Part shown: positions 45,064-56,734 of the stretch, one piece after another
Layout of the letters: the number at the start of each line of letters is the position of its first letter
Numbering within the stretch: the first letter of the stretch is position 1
Origin: Fomitopsis serialis
Lineage: Eukaryota; Basidiomycota; Agaricomycetes; Polyporales; Fomitopsidaceae
Direction: 5' to 3'
Assembly: GCF_022376445.1 (NCBI RefSeq)
Contig: NW_025955103.1
Coordinates: forward strand, 1-64,000
DNA length: 64,000 nucleotides
The notes under the pieces: generated by a model
Told to the model about the DNA's origin: nothing
The model's database searches: none
Seen by the model: only the letters and a program-made list of their open reading frames with translations
Made by a program: the position numbers and the translations under genes

Positions 45064-48000
45064 ATGGGCAACTGGACTCGCCTGCGCTCTGAGGACGGCA
45101 AGCACGGCTACGCTGTGCTAGAAGAGCAGATTGAGAAACCTGACCTGGACGATAGAGACTACAGAGTGATTGAGTTGGACAATGGCCTCCGCGCAATACT
45201 CGTTCACGACGCAGGAGCGGAGAAAGCGGCAGCATGCTTGACAGTGCAGGTGGGAGCTATGCACGACCCGGTGAGTCCAGTTCTACTCGCTCTCTGATCG
45301 GATGTTGACCGCCTCAGGGACGCTGTATAGGATGACATGCCGGGCCTGGCTCATTTCTGCGAGCATATGCTATTGAAGGTATGTCGGTCACTCAGAGCCT
45401 GTAGCTCATGAGCTGAGCACGATATTAGGGAACGGAAGCATATCCCGAGGAGAACGACTTCTTCGCAGTATGTTGCCCCTTCCTCGCAGCGAGCGTGTTC
45501 TGACGAAGTCTGTAGTACATTACTTCGCATGGAGGTAGCAAGAACGCATCTACGTCCGCCAACCAGACCAACTACTGGTTCTCTATCGGTTCCTCTTATC
45601 TCTTTGGGGCCCTCCCGCGCCTCGCCGCATTCTTCCACTCTCCTCTCTTCACCGAGTCTCTTACGAAGCGGGAGATCTATGCCGTCGATAACGAGCACAG
45701 GCGGAACATACAGACTGACAGTCGCAGAGTGTTCATGGTTGACAAGATGCTTGGTACGCCTGGTCATCCTTATACTAGGTTTCAGACGGGGAACGTGGAG
45801 AGTATAACGGAGGCAGCGAGGAAGGAGCTTGGTATAGAGGTCGTACGGGAGACGCGGGAGGAAGGCGACGTGGATGATGAGCAACCTGTGTGGAAGAAGA
45901 CGCGCGATCGGCTCGTCGAGTGGTGGCGGGAACACTATTGCGCGGGGAGGATGACACTCGCGGTCCTCGGAACAGGTGAGCGGGTTATTATCGAGCAACG
46001 ATGGACCTCACTGCTCACGGGCACGGACACAGAGTCCCTCGACGAACTCACAAAGTCGGTTGTGTCTTTGTTCTCTCCCGTCAAGAACCTCGGGTTAGAT
46101 CTCCGACCTGTAATTGCTACACCGCTCTGGGGAGCGTCCGAGATGGGCGTAGGTCACTGTTACATCGTTGATTATCATTGAATCTCACCACGCATCTAAA
46201 AGTCAGTTATCTACATCAAAACGGTGAAGGATACCACGGCCCTCACACTGAAGTTCCCACTTCCGGACCAATGGCCACACTATCGCTCCAAGCCCGCTCG
46301 TGTGCTAGCGCACCTCCTGGGCCATGAGGGTCCCGGGAGCGTCTGCGCTTACTTGCGGCGAAAAGGGTGGGTCGATCACCGCGCAGTGAGCTCGGAGTGA
46401 GCACGGGGAATCCGAGCGTGCAGTTCCTCCAGGTGAAGTGCCACTTGACCAGGGAGGGATATGGTAAGCCATTCCCCGTGTTTACTGCCTGCAGTCCAAC
46501 TCACAAGCGTATTATGCCATTGGTCCATTTCCCCAGCCCACTACAAGGAGGTTCTTGCAGTGTTCTACGACTACCTCGCTCTCCTGCGGTCGTCGAACAT
46601 CGAACCATACCACTTCGATGAGCTCAAGAGGATGTCAGAGATCAATTTCCGCTACGAGGAGAAGACACAACCCCACACCTACGTCGGCTGGCTTGCGCGC
46701 GAACTTGCGCATCCGTACCCTTCCTCCCGTGTTCTCAGTGCATCGTCACTCTTTCTAGACTGGGACGAGGGAGCGGTTCGGGACCTAATAGATAACTATC
46801 TCCTTCCAGATAAAGGTAGAGCCATCTTGGAAGCCAGAGAGCACCCGGGCGTGGACGGATGGGAGAAGGAGAGATGGTATGGGGTGGAGTATTGTGCGCG
46901 AAGGATCGACGCGGATCTATCGCTGAAGGTCGGTTTATTTCTGTCATTAATACCTTATTGCCAACGCTCATAGCATGTCTTCGCAGCCTCGAGGGCCTGG
47001 CGGCAACAAGGAGCTATTTCTGCCTGGCCCCAATCAATTCATTCCAAGAGACCTCTCAGTAGAGAAGTCGAATATCTCGATGGTATATTATAGCCATTTG
47101 TACTCATTGCCGAAGTTACTCAACGTCACCCGCAGCCGGCTCCAGCCCCTGTTTGTATATACCGCAGTTCTCTTTCCGCGTTGTGGCACAAGAAAGACGA
47201 CCGATTCTGGGTTCCTAGGGCGTCAGCGAAGATCGACATCCGAAGGTCAGTCTGATCCCTGCATTTGCCTGCGTGAACCCACCATGTCACCATGTCCCAC
47301 GTCTCCTAGTCCCCTTGCGTATGGCACCCCTCGGCAAGCAGTTCTCACGAGGTTCGTCTCGTTCACCGTTTGTACCTGGTTCGGTCAACCTCATGAAGTC
47401 TTAAATCGTCAGGATGATCGCCGATCTCGTAGAGGATGCTCTTTCCGAGGTAGCCTACGATGCATACCTCGCAGGCTTCAACTACGACGTCACGAATCAC
47501 AAACGGGGTATCCGAGTGTCCGTCAGTGGATACAGTGACAAACTGGACGTAGTCCTGGGCACTGTCATACGATACCTCAAGAATTTGCAGGTGGACCCAC
47601 GGAGGCTGGACGTCGTCAAAGAGCAGGCGAGTGATGTGAATGGTCCGGTCAAGAAGTGATGCTGATGTTCGTATGGGTCCCAGGTCACTCGTGCGTATGA
47701 GAATCACTATCTCGGACAGCCCAGTGATCTGTCTGAGGAGTTCGCGGAGTGGGCAATGACGCACACAGTATGGACACCTGCCGACAAACTACCCGAGATA
47801 CCTCGTACGTCCTCTTCCTTTGCGAGGCTGAACGTCTGTGATTCTGAAATAATATCCCTGTCCTAGTTATAAGCGTCGAAGATGTTCAGGTACATCACAG
47901 GGAGTTTCTCGGGAAAGTGAGCGTGGTGGCGCTGGTAACTGGGAACCTCCGTCCGGAGGTAAGTCTTCCCATGTTCCAGTGTGCGGGATCACTCACGAAA

Positions 48001-48977
48001 TGCGCGCTCATGCTTTGCATTATATGTACGTCAGCAAGCTGTGGCAATCGTGAAGTCGGTTGAGGATAGTTTGCGAACTCGACCATGCCCATCTAATGAG
48101 AGGTTCGAAGATCGCGCTCTAGTTGTCCCCCCGGGTAAGTGATACGATGGCAAGACGTGGGGAGTAGACTCAAACCTCCGTTCAGGTGCGAACGTCGTCC
48201 TCCGACAAAAGCATGCCAATACGCAAGAATTGAACAGTAGCCTATCGTATTGCTGTCAGTTCGGCGAAGTTGCTGACGAGACTTTACGACCCATTGTGAT
48301 GCTCCTTACCCACATCATGCGTTCGCCCGTATTTGACCAACTCAGGACTCAAGAACAGCTGGGCTACGTCGTCTCCAGCACTATGTGGGTCGCTGCGACG
48401 TCCATGGGCTTCGGCATCAATATCCAGAGCACCCGTGCGCCGTGGTATCTGGAAGAGCGAGTAGACGCCTTCCTCGAGCAGTTCCGAAGCACTCTCGCGG
48501 AAATGTCCCAGGAGGACTTCGCGGCCGAGAAGGAGGGGCTGATCGTCAAGCTACTCGAGCGGCCGAAGAACCTGCATGAAGAGACCCTGTCGTTCTGGGC
48601 GCAGATTCGCCAGGGGTACTACGATTTCATGCGACGTGCGTTGTATTACATTCTGTGTGCCGGTCGGTGTACTCATCCTCCCCGAAGGACAAAGGGACGC
48701 GTCTGCGATCAAAGCTTTGTCACTGGACGAGGTCATCAAGACCTACGACACCTTCGTTCGCCCTTCGACTGGAAGAACGATGCGCAAGAAGCTGTCCGTG
48801 CAGCTGGTCTCACAGCAACTGAAGGAGGCGATACCTCTCCGTGAAACCGGCACCGTCTTGACAGACAGCGGTCTGACGGATTACAAGTCGAGCATGGCAT
48901 GCTATCGCGCGGCAGTCCCTGTGGGCTGCGAGTTTGGTCGCGCGAGGGTGCTGGCGGAGGAGACAGCAAAGCTGTAA
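45064..48977 (+). CDS. IDE: Insulin-degrading-enzyme-type metalloprotease (M16, Ste23 family), one-base frame break
   Basis: A large zinc peptidase that degrades short peptides in its internal chamber; yeast relatives Ste23/Axl1 also process a-factor. Sixteen exons run from MGNWTRLRSEDGKHGYAVLE to the stop at 48977. The inverted zinc motif is HFCEH (His 77, Glu 80, His 81) in the 48-nt exon 45331-45378. The third ligand is Glu in AVDNEHRRN (about 158). Later landmarks are WLARELAHPYP, FDELKRMSEINFRYEEK and the C-terminal half with RTQEQLGYVV. Exon 6 breaks frame near 46381: GWVDH must continue into RSELGVSTGNPSVQFLQVK, which needs one extra base. Intron 11 is GC-AG (47627-47683). The frame break may be a sequence error, because everything else is conserved. 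Confidence 0.88.
47627..47683 (+). other. GC-AG intron in the M16 protease gene
   Basis: The donor is CAG|GCGAGT. Removing these 57 bases joins KEQ to VTRAYENHYLGQPSDL in frame, matching the family. No nearby GT donor keeps the frame. Confidence 0.75.
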
Positions 48978-49736
48978 CGCGAATATGACACGGTTGCGTT
49001 ATTACACTTATTGGTGCACTATTTGCAGTGAACACAAAGGTTCTTCAACCCTGTGAAACGTAGCTGCAATGGACTGAGACTGCCGCCCGAGTGGTTCGGC
49101 GCCGGATGCTCTTGTGCGCGACACCGTACGCGTTCCCGGTAAGTAGCTACCGTCTCTATTGAACTGAGTGAAATATTCACTGTGCGCCACGCACTCACTG
49201 GAGTCGACGATTCGAATAGATGGCCGGCGAGCAGACTGCCAATCCTAGGATATGCCTAACTTATGACCTTGTGTTTCGTTGGCGTCCCGAGCTCCCTGCA
49301 GACAGTCTTTCACACACTGACGGTGACCGTCGTGAGGACAGACGAACATTACAGCAACGATATCAGAGGTTCGCAATGGCCGGTGGGTCCTTGTCATTCA
49401 GTCCGAGGCGGATGTACGCACGACATTAGGGACTACACGAGATCGTTGTTCAGCGGACCGTCTGACCAGCCCCGGACAAGCCCACTGTGTCCCCCCGAGT
49501 CGACGAGATTATAACACTCTAGTTCTATCGACGTAGATGTGCGTACGTACGGGTGATACAGACAAGTAAATATGTATGTCTACATTAGATCGAGCAGGAC
49601 AAGGCTCAGACGGGGACGCCGTGCACAGTCCCCCAGAGCTGCCGGCACGAGCAGCACCGTGACAGCGACCCCGGGAATCCTTCGACTGTCCGGCGCGGCT
49701 TCGTCCGTCCAGCCTGCACAGGCGGCCAACTGCCGA
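48978..49736. other. Intergenic between convergent protease and phosphate transporter
   Basis: 3' regions only. Open frames here (49220-49514) look non-coding. Confidence 0.4.
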
Positions 49737-52203
49737 TTACATCCCCCTCCGCATCCGCTCCTCCTCCCGGACCTCCTCCGCATACACCAGGTCCGGGTCG
49801 CGGCCCTTCACCTCCGGCAGGAGGAGCGTGAAGCCCGCGCCGGCGATGCAGCACGCGAAGAAGATCCAGAGCACGTTCGGCGTGCCGATCGAGTCCGTGA
49901 GCGAGTTGAACACGAGCGCGGAGATGATCGCGCCCGCCTTCCCGCACGCCGCGGACATCCCGTGCGCGGACGCGCGGAACTTCGTCGGGAACACCTCCGC
50001 GGGGTAGCAGTACGTCGTGCTGTGCCAATGGGAGCGTCAGTGACTGAGGTAGCGGGAGAAACGGGGGACGTACGCGTTTGCACCGAAGTTGAAGAAGAAC
50101 TGGAGGAAGGCGAAGTTGACGATGAACGCGGCCGTGCCGAGCGTGTAGAACTTGCCCGCGAGGATGCCCACTGCGCACAGCACACATCAGCACCCCCTCC
50201 TCGCGTGCGCCCCAGCAATATGTGCACTCACAGAACAGCGCCGCCATCAAGAACCCCTGGATCTGGATCCACTTCCTGCCCAGCCACTCGATCGTCAGGA
50301 TCGTCACGTAGTACCCCGGCACGAAGCCCAGCGCGGTCACGATCAGGTTCCCGATGCCGATCTTGAACAGCCGCGTCCACGCGGACCCGCTCTTCCCGTC
50401 GAACCCGATCTCCTCCAGCACGACGTTCTGGTTCAGGTTGATCCCGTAGAACGCGACGTCGAGCAGGAACCAGCACGCGCACGTCCGAGCAGCACGCGCA
50501 GGTGCCGCCACTCGGAGAAGTAGTGGAAGAACTCCGCCCAGTGGTCCCGCTTCGTCGCGGGCGACGCGTGCACGGCTGCGGCTGCGGCTGCGGCTGCGTT
50601 TGCGCTCGGTGCGGGCGAGAGCGAGGCGGGCGAGGGTGTCTCGGAGGAGGCGGGCGCGGGCCGCACGGACTCTTGCACGCCCGGGTCCGCGTCAGCCTTC
50701 TTCTTGAGCTCGTCGATCGACTCCGTCTCGGCCTCGACGCCCTTCTGCGACGCCTTGAACCGCCGCGACTCGGGGAGCGTGAGCCGCTGGTACAGCGTGC
50801 CGAACGCGGGCACGAGCGACAGCCCGACGAGGATCCGCCACACTGCGCGCGAGCAGGATCAGCGTCACGTAGACCAGACCGGACCGCGAATACGCACCGC
50901 CGTCGACCTTGGACGTCTCGCCCTTGACCTCCATGATGTGGTGGAAGCACGCGAGCACGATGATCACCATCAGGCTCCCGACGAGCGAGCCCCAGCCCTG
51001 GTTCGCGAAGATGTACGAGAGGAGCGTGCCGCGCCGGCGGAGGTTCGAGCGGTCCGTCGCGACGGACGCAGACATGGGATAGTCACCCCCGATTCCTATC
51101 CCGAGGATGATGCGCCAGATGGAGAGCCAGAGAATGCTCCCGGTTGCGGAGAGGTCGCCTGGAGGAAGATGTCAGCACGGATTGGACGACGGGCGTGTAC
51201 GCATCGGCTGGCGCTGCACAAGCAAGGGTGCGCGGCGGACGTTTCGGTGTGCCAGGCGGGTTACCAACAACGGGATCTCATACGAGCCGTCGTAACCGAA
51301 CATGGAACTTGACGATCGCCCGAGAGATGAGTAGCATCCAGACACAGGCAACTCAGGTGCCCTCTTCCAGTGCGGTCCGTAGACCCCTGAGAAAAGCCTG
51401 TACAACCACGCATCCCATGGAACACGCGCCATGAACTCCGAGCCACGAAGGCCAGATCCTGCAGCTTGCAGATCAGGCATCGCGAGTTACATCGGGGAGC
51501 CACCGTTGACTTGCCCGAATTAACGACGGACGCTGGCATGAGACACGACCGCCAAGCACATCCTCAGGGTGCGCCTTTAGCGCTCGAGCAAACCTCACGA
51601 TCCGCAGCGCACTCTTGACCGCAGGCGAGGCGATACGTGCATATACGAAATGCACTCACCAGTGGGGTCGGATATCGAGAAGATGGTTGCGAATATGATG
51701 ATGATCAACTCCTTTCCGTCTGCGACAGACCAAGAGTGAGGTACAGCTCCCCGAACGGGCACACGAGCACTCACAGACCGCTTTCCGCCCGAAGGTGTCG
51801 GCGGCGTAGCCGAAGCCGAACTGGCCGACGACGGAGCCGATGTTCGCGGAGGCCTTGAGGAAGCCCTGGAGCCCGGAGGGGATGGCGGCGCCCCCGTAGA
51901 GGCGGTACTGGAGCATGGTCGCCACGGGCTGCGGGTGGTCGTGTGAGCAACACGGAGGGGTCAGCGCGGGCAGGGAAACGCACGTTGATGATGAAGAGGT
52001 CATAGGCGTCGAGGAAGAAGCCGACCTAAGACGGGAGACTGGTGAGCGGGGGCCACGGGAGTATCAGGGAGGTAGGACGCACGCCGGCGATGCCGAGGAG
52101 CTTGCACTCCTGGAATTGAGGAGGAAGGGGTAGCGGCCCTCGTCCTCGCGCTCGTAGTCCTCGAGCCCGCCTTGATGTTGTTTTCTTTTTCGGAGACGGG
52201 CAT
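49737..52203 (-). CDS. PHO84: Inorganic phosphate:H+ symporter, PHO84 type (MFS), several one-base frame breaks
   Basis: Plasma-membrane phosphate importer. Eight exons on the - strand run from MPVSEKENN (52203) to RRGM (49737). Landmarks are [21 protein letters not shown] (TM1), [14 protein letters not shown], the family signature [60 protein letters not shown] with [27 protein letters not shown], and a short cytoplasmic C-tail. The central loop holds an alanine run encoded by GCC-GCA repeats (about 50570-50600). Three positions need one added base each: about 52166 (before [15 protein letters not shown]), about 52115 (before QFQECKLLG) and about 50485 (before [16 protein letters not shown]). 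The intron at 51159-51659 is 501 nt, about ten times the local norm. Confidence 0.87.
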
Positions 52204-55200
52204 GGCTAGCACCGCGGAGGCAAAGGTGAATAAAAACGTTAGCGGTTGCGCAGAGAGGGGGTATCGGCGGGGAGGCGGCGGTGGGCGGTGGGAGAGGACG
52301 TTAAGTACGGGTGGGGTGTGGCGGTGGAGAGGAAGGGGACATACCGACAGTCGAGCGACGCACGTTTGCGGTGGGCGGTGGAGGAGCTCGAGCGACCCAG
52401 CAGCCGGCGGCGGCGAGTGGAGATCCGGCGCCTATGCGATCTATCGCATCCCATCACTCCGCCCCATGTCACGTGCATGCGTCGGGCCCGATCACCAGGC
52501 GCGCCGACCCGCCCTTCTCACCCGCCGCCCCTGTCTGTATCTCACGGATGCCTCCTCTGCGCACAGAGAACCCCCGCGGCGTCTCTGTGTGAAGTGTGTG
52601 CGCAGGTAAGCTGTTTCAGAAACACCAGTGGCGGTGTACCATTGCACCGACAAACTACAGCTGTGGCATTTGTATGCACACGCGCTACCAGTGCATCCCA
52701 GAGATGGCCAAGAAAGTTCTCGAGCCGAGAACATGAGAAATGAAAGCGTGCACTCAGCGTCACCATCCCCCAAAACCTGCTCGGGCCCATCTGCCTGCCA
52801 AGCAGCACCCTCAGGCGCGACCTCACTCACGGTCAGATCGCCCCCAAGCAAATCCCTACCGTTGCCCGACATCATTGATGCCTACCAGTACAACAGTCCA
52901 CCCGCCATCACGACGCAGAGACATCACTCTCGCGAGGCGCACGGCGCGACGAACGTTCGACCGTACCATACGGTTGCCGGCCTCGCTCGCATCGACGCGG
53001 ACACAGCTTCTCGCCTTGCTGGGCTCCTCGGAGAGCAAGACCCGTATGGTATGTTTGATGCTTGCGTTACGCCCGGCAGTCTAGTCCCTTTGATTTTTTT
53101 TCGTCGCACATTGAGTTGCTTCAAGATCCGGGTCTCCTGCGCGTGTACTTCAAGTTCGTCACCCGAGGTGGCCCCTGCGCGAAATAGACACCACTCATAT
53201 TTCACTACGATGCGTGGATCCCTCGTATGCGATTGACGATTCTGGTTAGGCACAGTAGCGCATCACGCCCCGCACGAGCTGTCGACGCGGAAGCAAAATC
53301 AACGCGATCTGACAGGTCCTCCACGTCGCGCGCCCCACCCACGCGCCACCGCCACCCGCTTCTAGCCAGCGACACCAGCTCGCACCCAGATTGGCTCCCC
53401 CCACGCACGTTCGTCGGCCCAGAAGCCTCCGAGTCCGCGCCGTCGCATGGCAGGGTCCGCGCGCGGGGACAGCTTCGTGTGGCGGGCTTCTCTCCTGCGC
53501 GCAACAACCCACGGCCGACCCAATCATATTCTATTACCCAACAAAACTACTACTCTAAAACAAACACAATCAACTAGCCGTCCGCAGGCTCCCCGCCGTC
53601 TGTCCACGTCGGGTTGGTCTCAGCCTCTGCGCTTCGCGCCCCGCACTAGTTCTGGGGCCTGACAGAAAGCACCCACAACCCTATGTCATCGCTCTCCCCT
53701 GCTCGCTGGCATTCTCGCATTCTCGCCGGCACCGAGGGAGGCACGGTCACAGGCCTGCCACGTAAATCAACGGTTTCGTTCAGTACGCACCACTTCTGTC
53801 AAGCCTTGCCCACCTGGGCATCCAACCCAGGCACGTCGTTCGGACAGAGCCGCCTCTGCGGAGGAGCAGCACCCGTACTACTATGTCCCCCCTCCGAGTA
53901 CGCCTGGTAGGCACTGTTGACGGTGACGTCTCTGCCACATTGATCAGCAGTAACCATACACAGTCTCAGTACGTTCTCAGCGCCGTCGGACGGCGGCCTG
54001 CAGCCGACTACATGCAGCCTAGCACCCCCCATCTCGCAACGCCATCTGCGGACTGGTTTCTGCGAGGTCTGCTGGAGCGCACGGAACGTGCAGGGCCTGT
54101 GTCGCTGCTCCACTCGTCTCCCTGAGACACGGCACCGCTGTACCTGGACCCGTAGCTTTCCAACGCGGACGCAGGCCTACGCGTGGCTTGCACCGGACTC
54201 GGCGATGGTACCACGCGCACGCACCGAGGAAAAGTTCAGGACTATATGCACGCATGCATGGGAACCTCCGGGCTCCGTGGCCGTCTGCTTCTAGTCAACC
54301 CGCCAACGGTCAATGGCATTCAGTCCTTCATGACACAATGCACGCGAACTCGTGTGCGCACCGGGGGCGGGCGGCTCTCCCGGGGTACACTCCAATATCA
54401 GCGGTGAAGGTGTTCCTGTGACCGGGGTGCTACGGCTCGTACAGCTCTGGCTCGGCAACCTACTGGCACGCCAGGGATGCTTCCGGCTGGGCGGCTCGTG
54501 TCGTCGGCGCCCCTTCAACCTAGGCAGAATGCCACCAGTGGAACCGCTCAGCGGGTCGCAGTTCGAGTCAGTCGAAGGAAACCGGTTCGTTGCTGGACGT
54601 GCGTGTCTCCAGACCTGGTTGATACGGCGTGTATGTACGTACCGAGGAGTCGCTCACACATGGGATGGCCATATAATCCATAGGCTGCCACCAGCAGGCG
54701 CGATCACTGGCAGCCATACGCTAGACTTGCGCTAGACCGTGACGCGTTGACGATCTGATGATCCTGTCCGAGGCTGCGGTGCTTTGGCAGCTATAAGAAA
54801 CTACGACGTATGAGATGACCGGACCCACGACGAGAAAGTAGAATCGCGGTCAGGTGACGGGCGCCATTGCGTTCTTCCAAGTTTGCTCGCAGCCACCTAG
54901 TCACTACACCTCGAAACGGGCGAATCGTGCGTCTAACGTGGCGATAGCAGCTACGGGACACGACGTTCGATACGTGGGGAGCACATGCAAGCCAGGAGGA
55001 GGACAGCTGACGGGAAAACCTGTGCGGAACGTGCTGTCACGGCTTTGTCAGCAGGAGACAGGTTCTGTCGCCGCGGTCCTCCACCTTGCCTCCACCCACT
55101 GTCAAGATGAGTCGAGCGCGCATGCGGTATCGGCCGGTGGCTCGATGGACCCCCTCCCTCCTTCGAAGTGAGATCCACGTATCAAGTGACCACGTCCAGC

Positions 55201-55417
55201 GCGCCGCCCCCGCGCGCCCCCGACATTGGGCCTCCGCACGAGGCTACAGGGCAGCCATTCCGAGACACTAGGCTCCTCTCCCGTGCAGCCGCTGTCTGCT
55301 TGCTTTGCCATCTGTCATCGGTCACTGGCGTGTATCTTATAAACATGATATCCGACTCGGAGTCTCTCATTTCCCCCCTTTCTGCGCGAGGCTCCCGCTA
55401 CTCTCCCCCGCGGAGCA
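52204..55417. other. Intergenic, 3.2 kb, GC-rich, no gene recognised
   Basis: The PHO84-type promoter should be at the left end. Long open frames (52628-53236, 52740-53084, 54352-54735) occur on several strands at once, as expected of GC-rich non-coding DNA, and show no splice pattern or family match. A TATAAAC at 55338-55344 may serve the gene that follows. Confidence 0.4.
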
Positions 55418-56079
55418 ATGCGCCATCTGTTGCCGTCCACGCTCAGCGTCGCGACTAACAACACGACCACGCCGTCAACGCCCGCAAGCACCGTCTCCAA
55501 AAGCCGGAGCGTCGGGAGTCCCGACGCTCCGGCTTCTTCAGCCGGTTCACGGGCGGTTTGACTGCGTCGGCGTCGTTGAGCCTCAGCTCAAGCATGACGT
55601 CGCTCTCGCTCGAGACCTGTGTCCACGCCGAGCGCGGCTCCGTCGACGAGCTCATCCTGTCAGGGACTCCACCGACTGAGCCCTATAGCGCCTCATTTAT
55701 GAAGAAGACCAATCAATTAAGTACTGGGTCACACTCGACGACCATCTCACTAGTCTTCGCAAGTCGGCTGGAAATGACGCAAAAAAGCTTGCACGGTATG
55801 TCTCCCTTCTGGGCTTCTATTCATCATGTACTGATATCGTGCCATAGAGTCTTTAGATCTATCCTCGACAATGATAGGGCATTACATGGCAATAACTCCG
55901 CCGCGATCAACGCTGTTCCCGAAGATGAAGTAGTAGATGAACGGCAGCAACAGGTCAACGAGGCCTTTGTTGCGTCAACCGAGGGAGATCATGCGCAGCC
56001 AAGCCCCAGCGGATCCTGCGGAGTAGTCCTCGTTCTACTAGTGCTCTGTGTCACGCGTGTATCCAGGGCTCGATTGTAA
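55418..56079 (+). CDS. Unrecognised spliced gene with C-terminal membrane anchor (5' end uncertain)
   Basis: Three stretches splice into one frame. An exon ending at 55620 reads RRSGFFSRFTGG, then a Ser-rich run to SLETC. Exon 55689-55795 reads RLIYEEDQSIKYWVTLDDHL, then TSLRKSAGNDAKKLAR. Exon 55848-56079 reads VFRSILDNDRALHGNN, an acidic-polar stretch, a terminal hydrophobic segment CGVVLVLLVLCV and a basic end. The GT-AG introns are 68 and 52 nt. The tail suggests a C-terminal membrane anchor. The start is unclear: the only good ATG (55418) opens a different frame that ends just after the hairpin at 55501-55535, so either a base is missing or an upstream exon exists. I do not recognise the family. 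Confidence 0.4.
55501..55535. repeat. Perfect 17-bp inverted repeat (1-nt loop)
   Basis: Arms 55501-55517 (AAGCCGGAGCGTCGGGA) and 55519-55535 are exact reverse complements separated by one G. It lies inside an apparent exon. It could be an extremely stable hairpin in RNA or the footprint of a small inversion. Confidence 0.9.
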
Positions 56080-56734
56080 ATCTCATTTCGCCGGATTCAT
56101 AGAGCATTATTCGGACTGTATCATGTAGTGCGGGCTGCATAGACGTGAATTATTATGCAACAGCAATTGAATACTGTCATCGTGATCGTGAATGGGTGCT
56201 TGAATACTGCAAGAATGCTGTCTGCGACGCAAGGACCTCACGCACAACGCATGCATGCAGCTCATATCAATGTAATTTGCACGGCGGTACTACGTTAACG
56301 CATGTCAAAACCACGCGTACCCCACCTCGTAGGCAGCTGGCACACCACCTGTCTGCCACGTACGACTGTCGACACGGTGGGGCCATTTCCTCCTTTTCGT
56401 GGCCACCATGTGTCGTCAGCGCGTCTCAGGTGGCAGGTCCATGTATTTCGCGGGCCGCACTCACGTGGACTCCATGTGCCAGCCAACTCGAGGTGTACGC
56501 CCTCGGCACCGTTTCCTACGTTCATGCTGGTGCAGGGCAGTCGTCCCGTTTGTCGCGGTGAAATGACCAGAGGGCGCTGGGGCCTGCCAGTCAAGGAGTC
56601 GATTGGCGCTCCGGCGTCACTGATCCACTGACTCGTCGCCCGCTGACGGCGGTTGGTTGGCGGGTCCTCCTCCTCCTCCTCCTTGGCCTTACATAGGCTC
56701 ACACCGCATACAATTATCACTGTTCTGCGTAGCG
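56080..56734. other. Intergenic: upstream of F-box 2
   Basis: No gene seen. Confidence 0.4.

Noticed and set aside
49606..50511. 301-codon - strand open frame over the phosphate transporter
   Set aside because: It joins real exon pieces with out-of-frame stretches and intron sequence. The spliced transporter explains the DNA better.
50570..50600. GCC-GCA trinucleotide repeat as a microsatellite locus
   Set aside because: It encodes an alanine run in the transporter's cytoplasmic loop and is explained by the gene.
52740..53084. Possible small heat-shock protein fragment (FDRTIRLPAS resembles an Hsp20 strand)
   Set aside because: The match is about ten residues, with no start, splice sites or other Hsp20 motifs, and a second frame is open over the same DNA.
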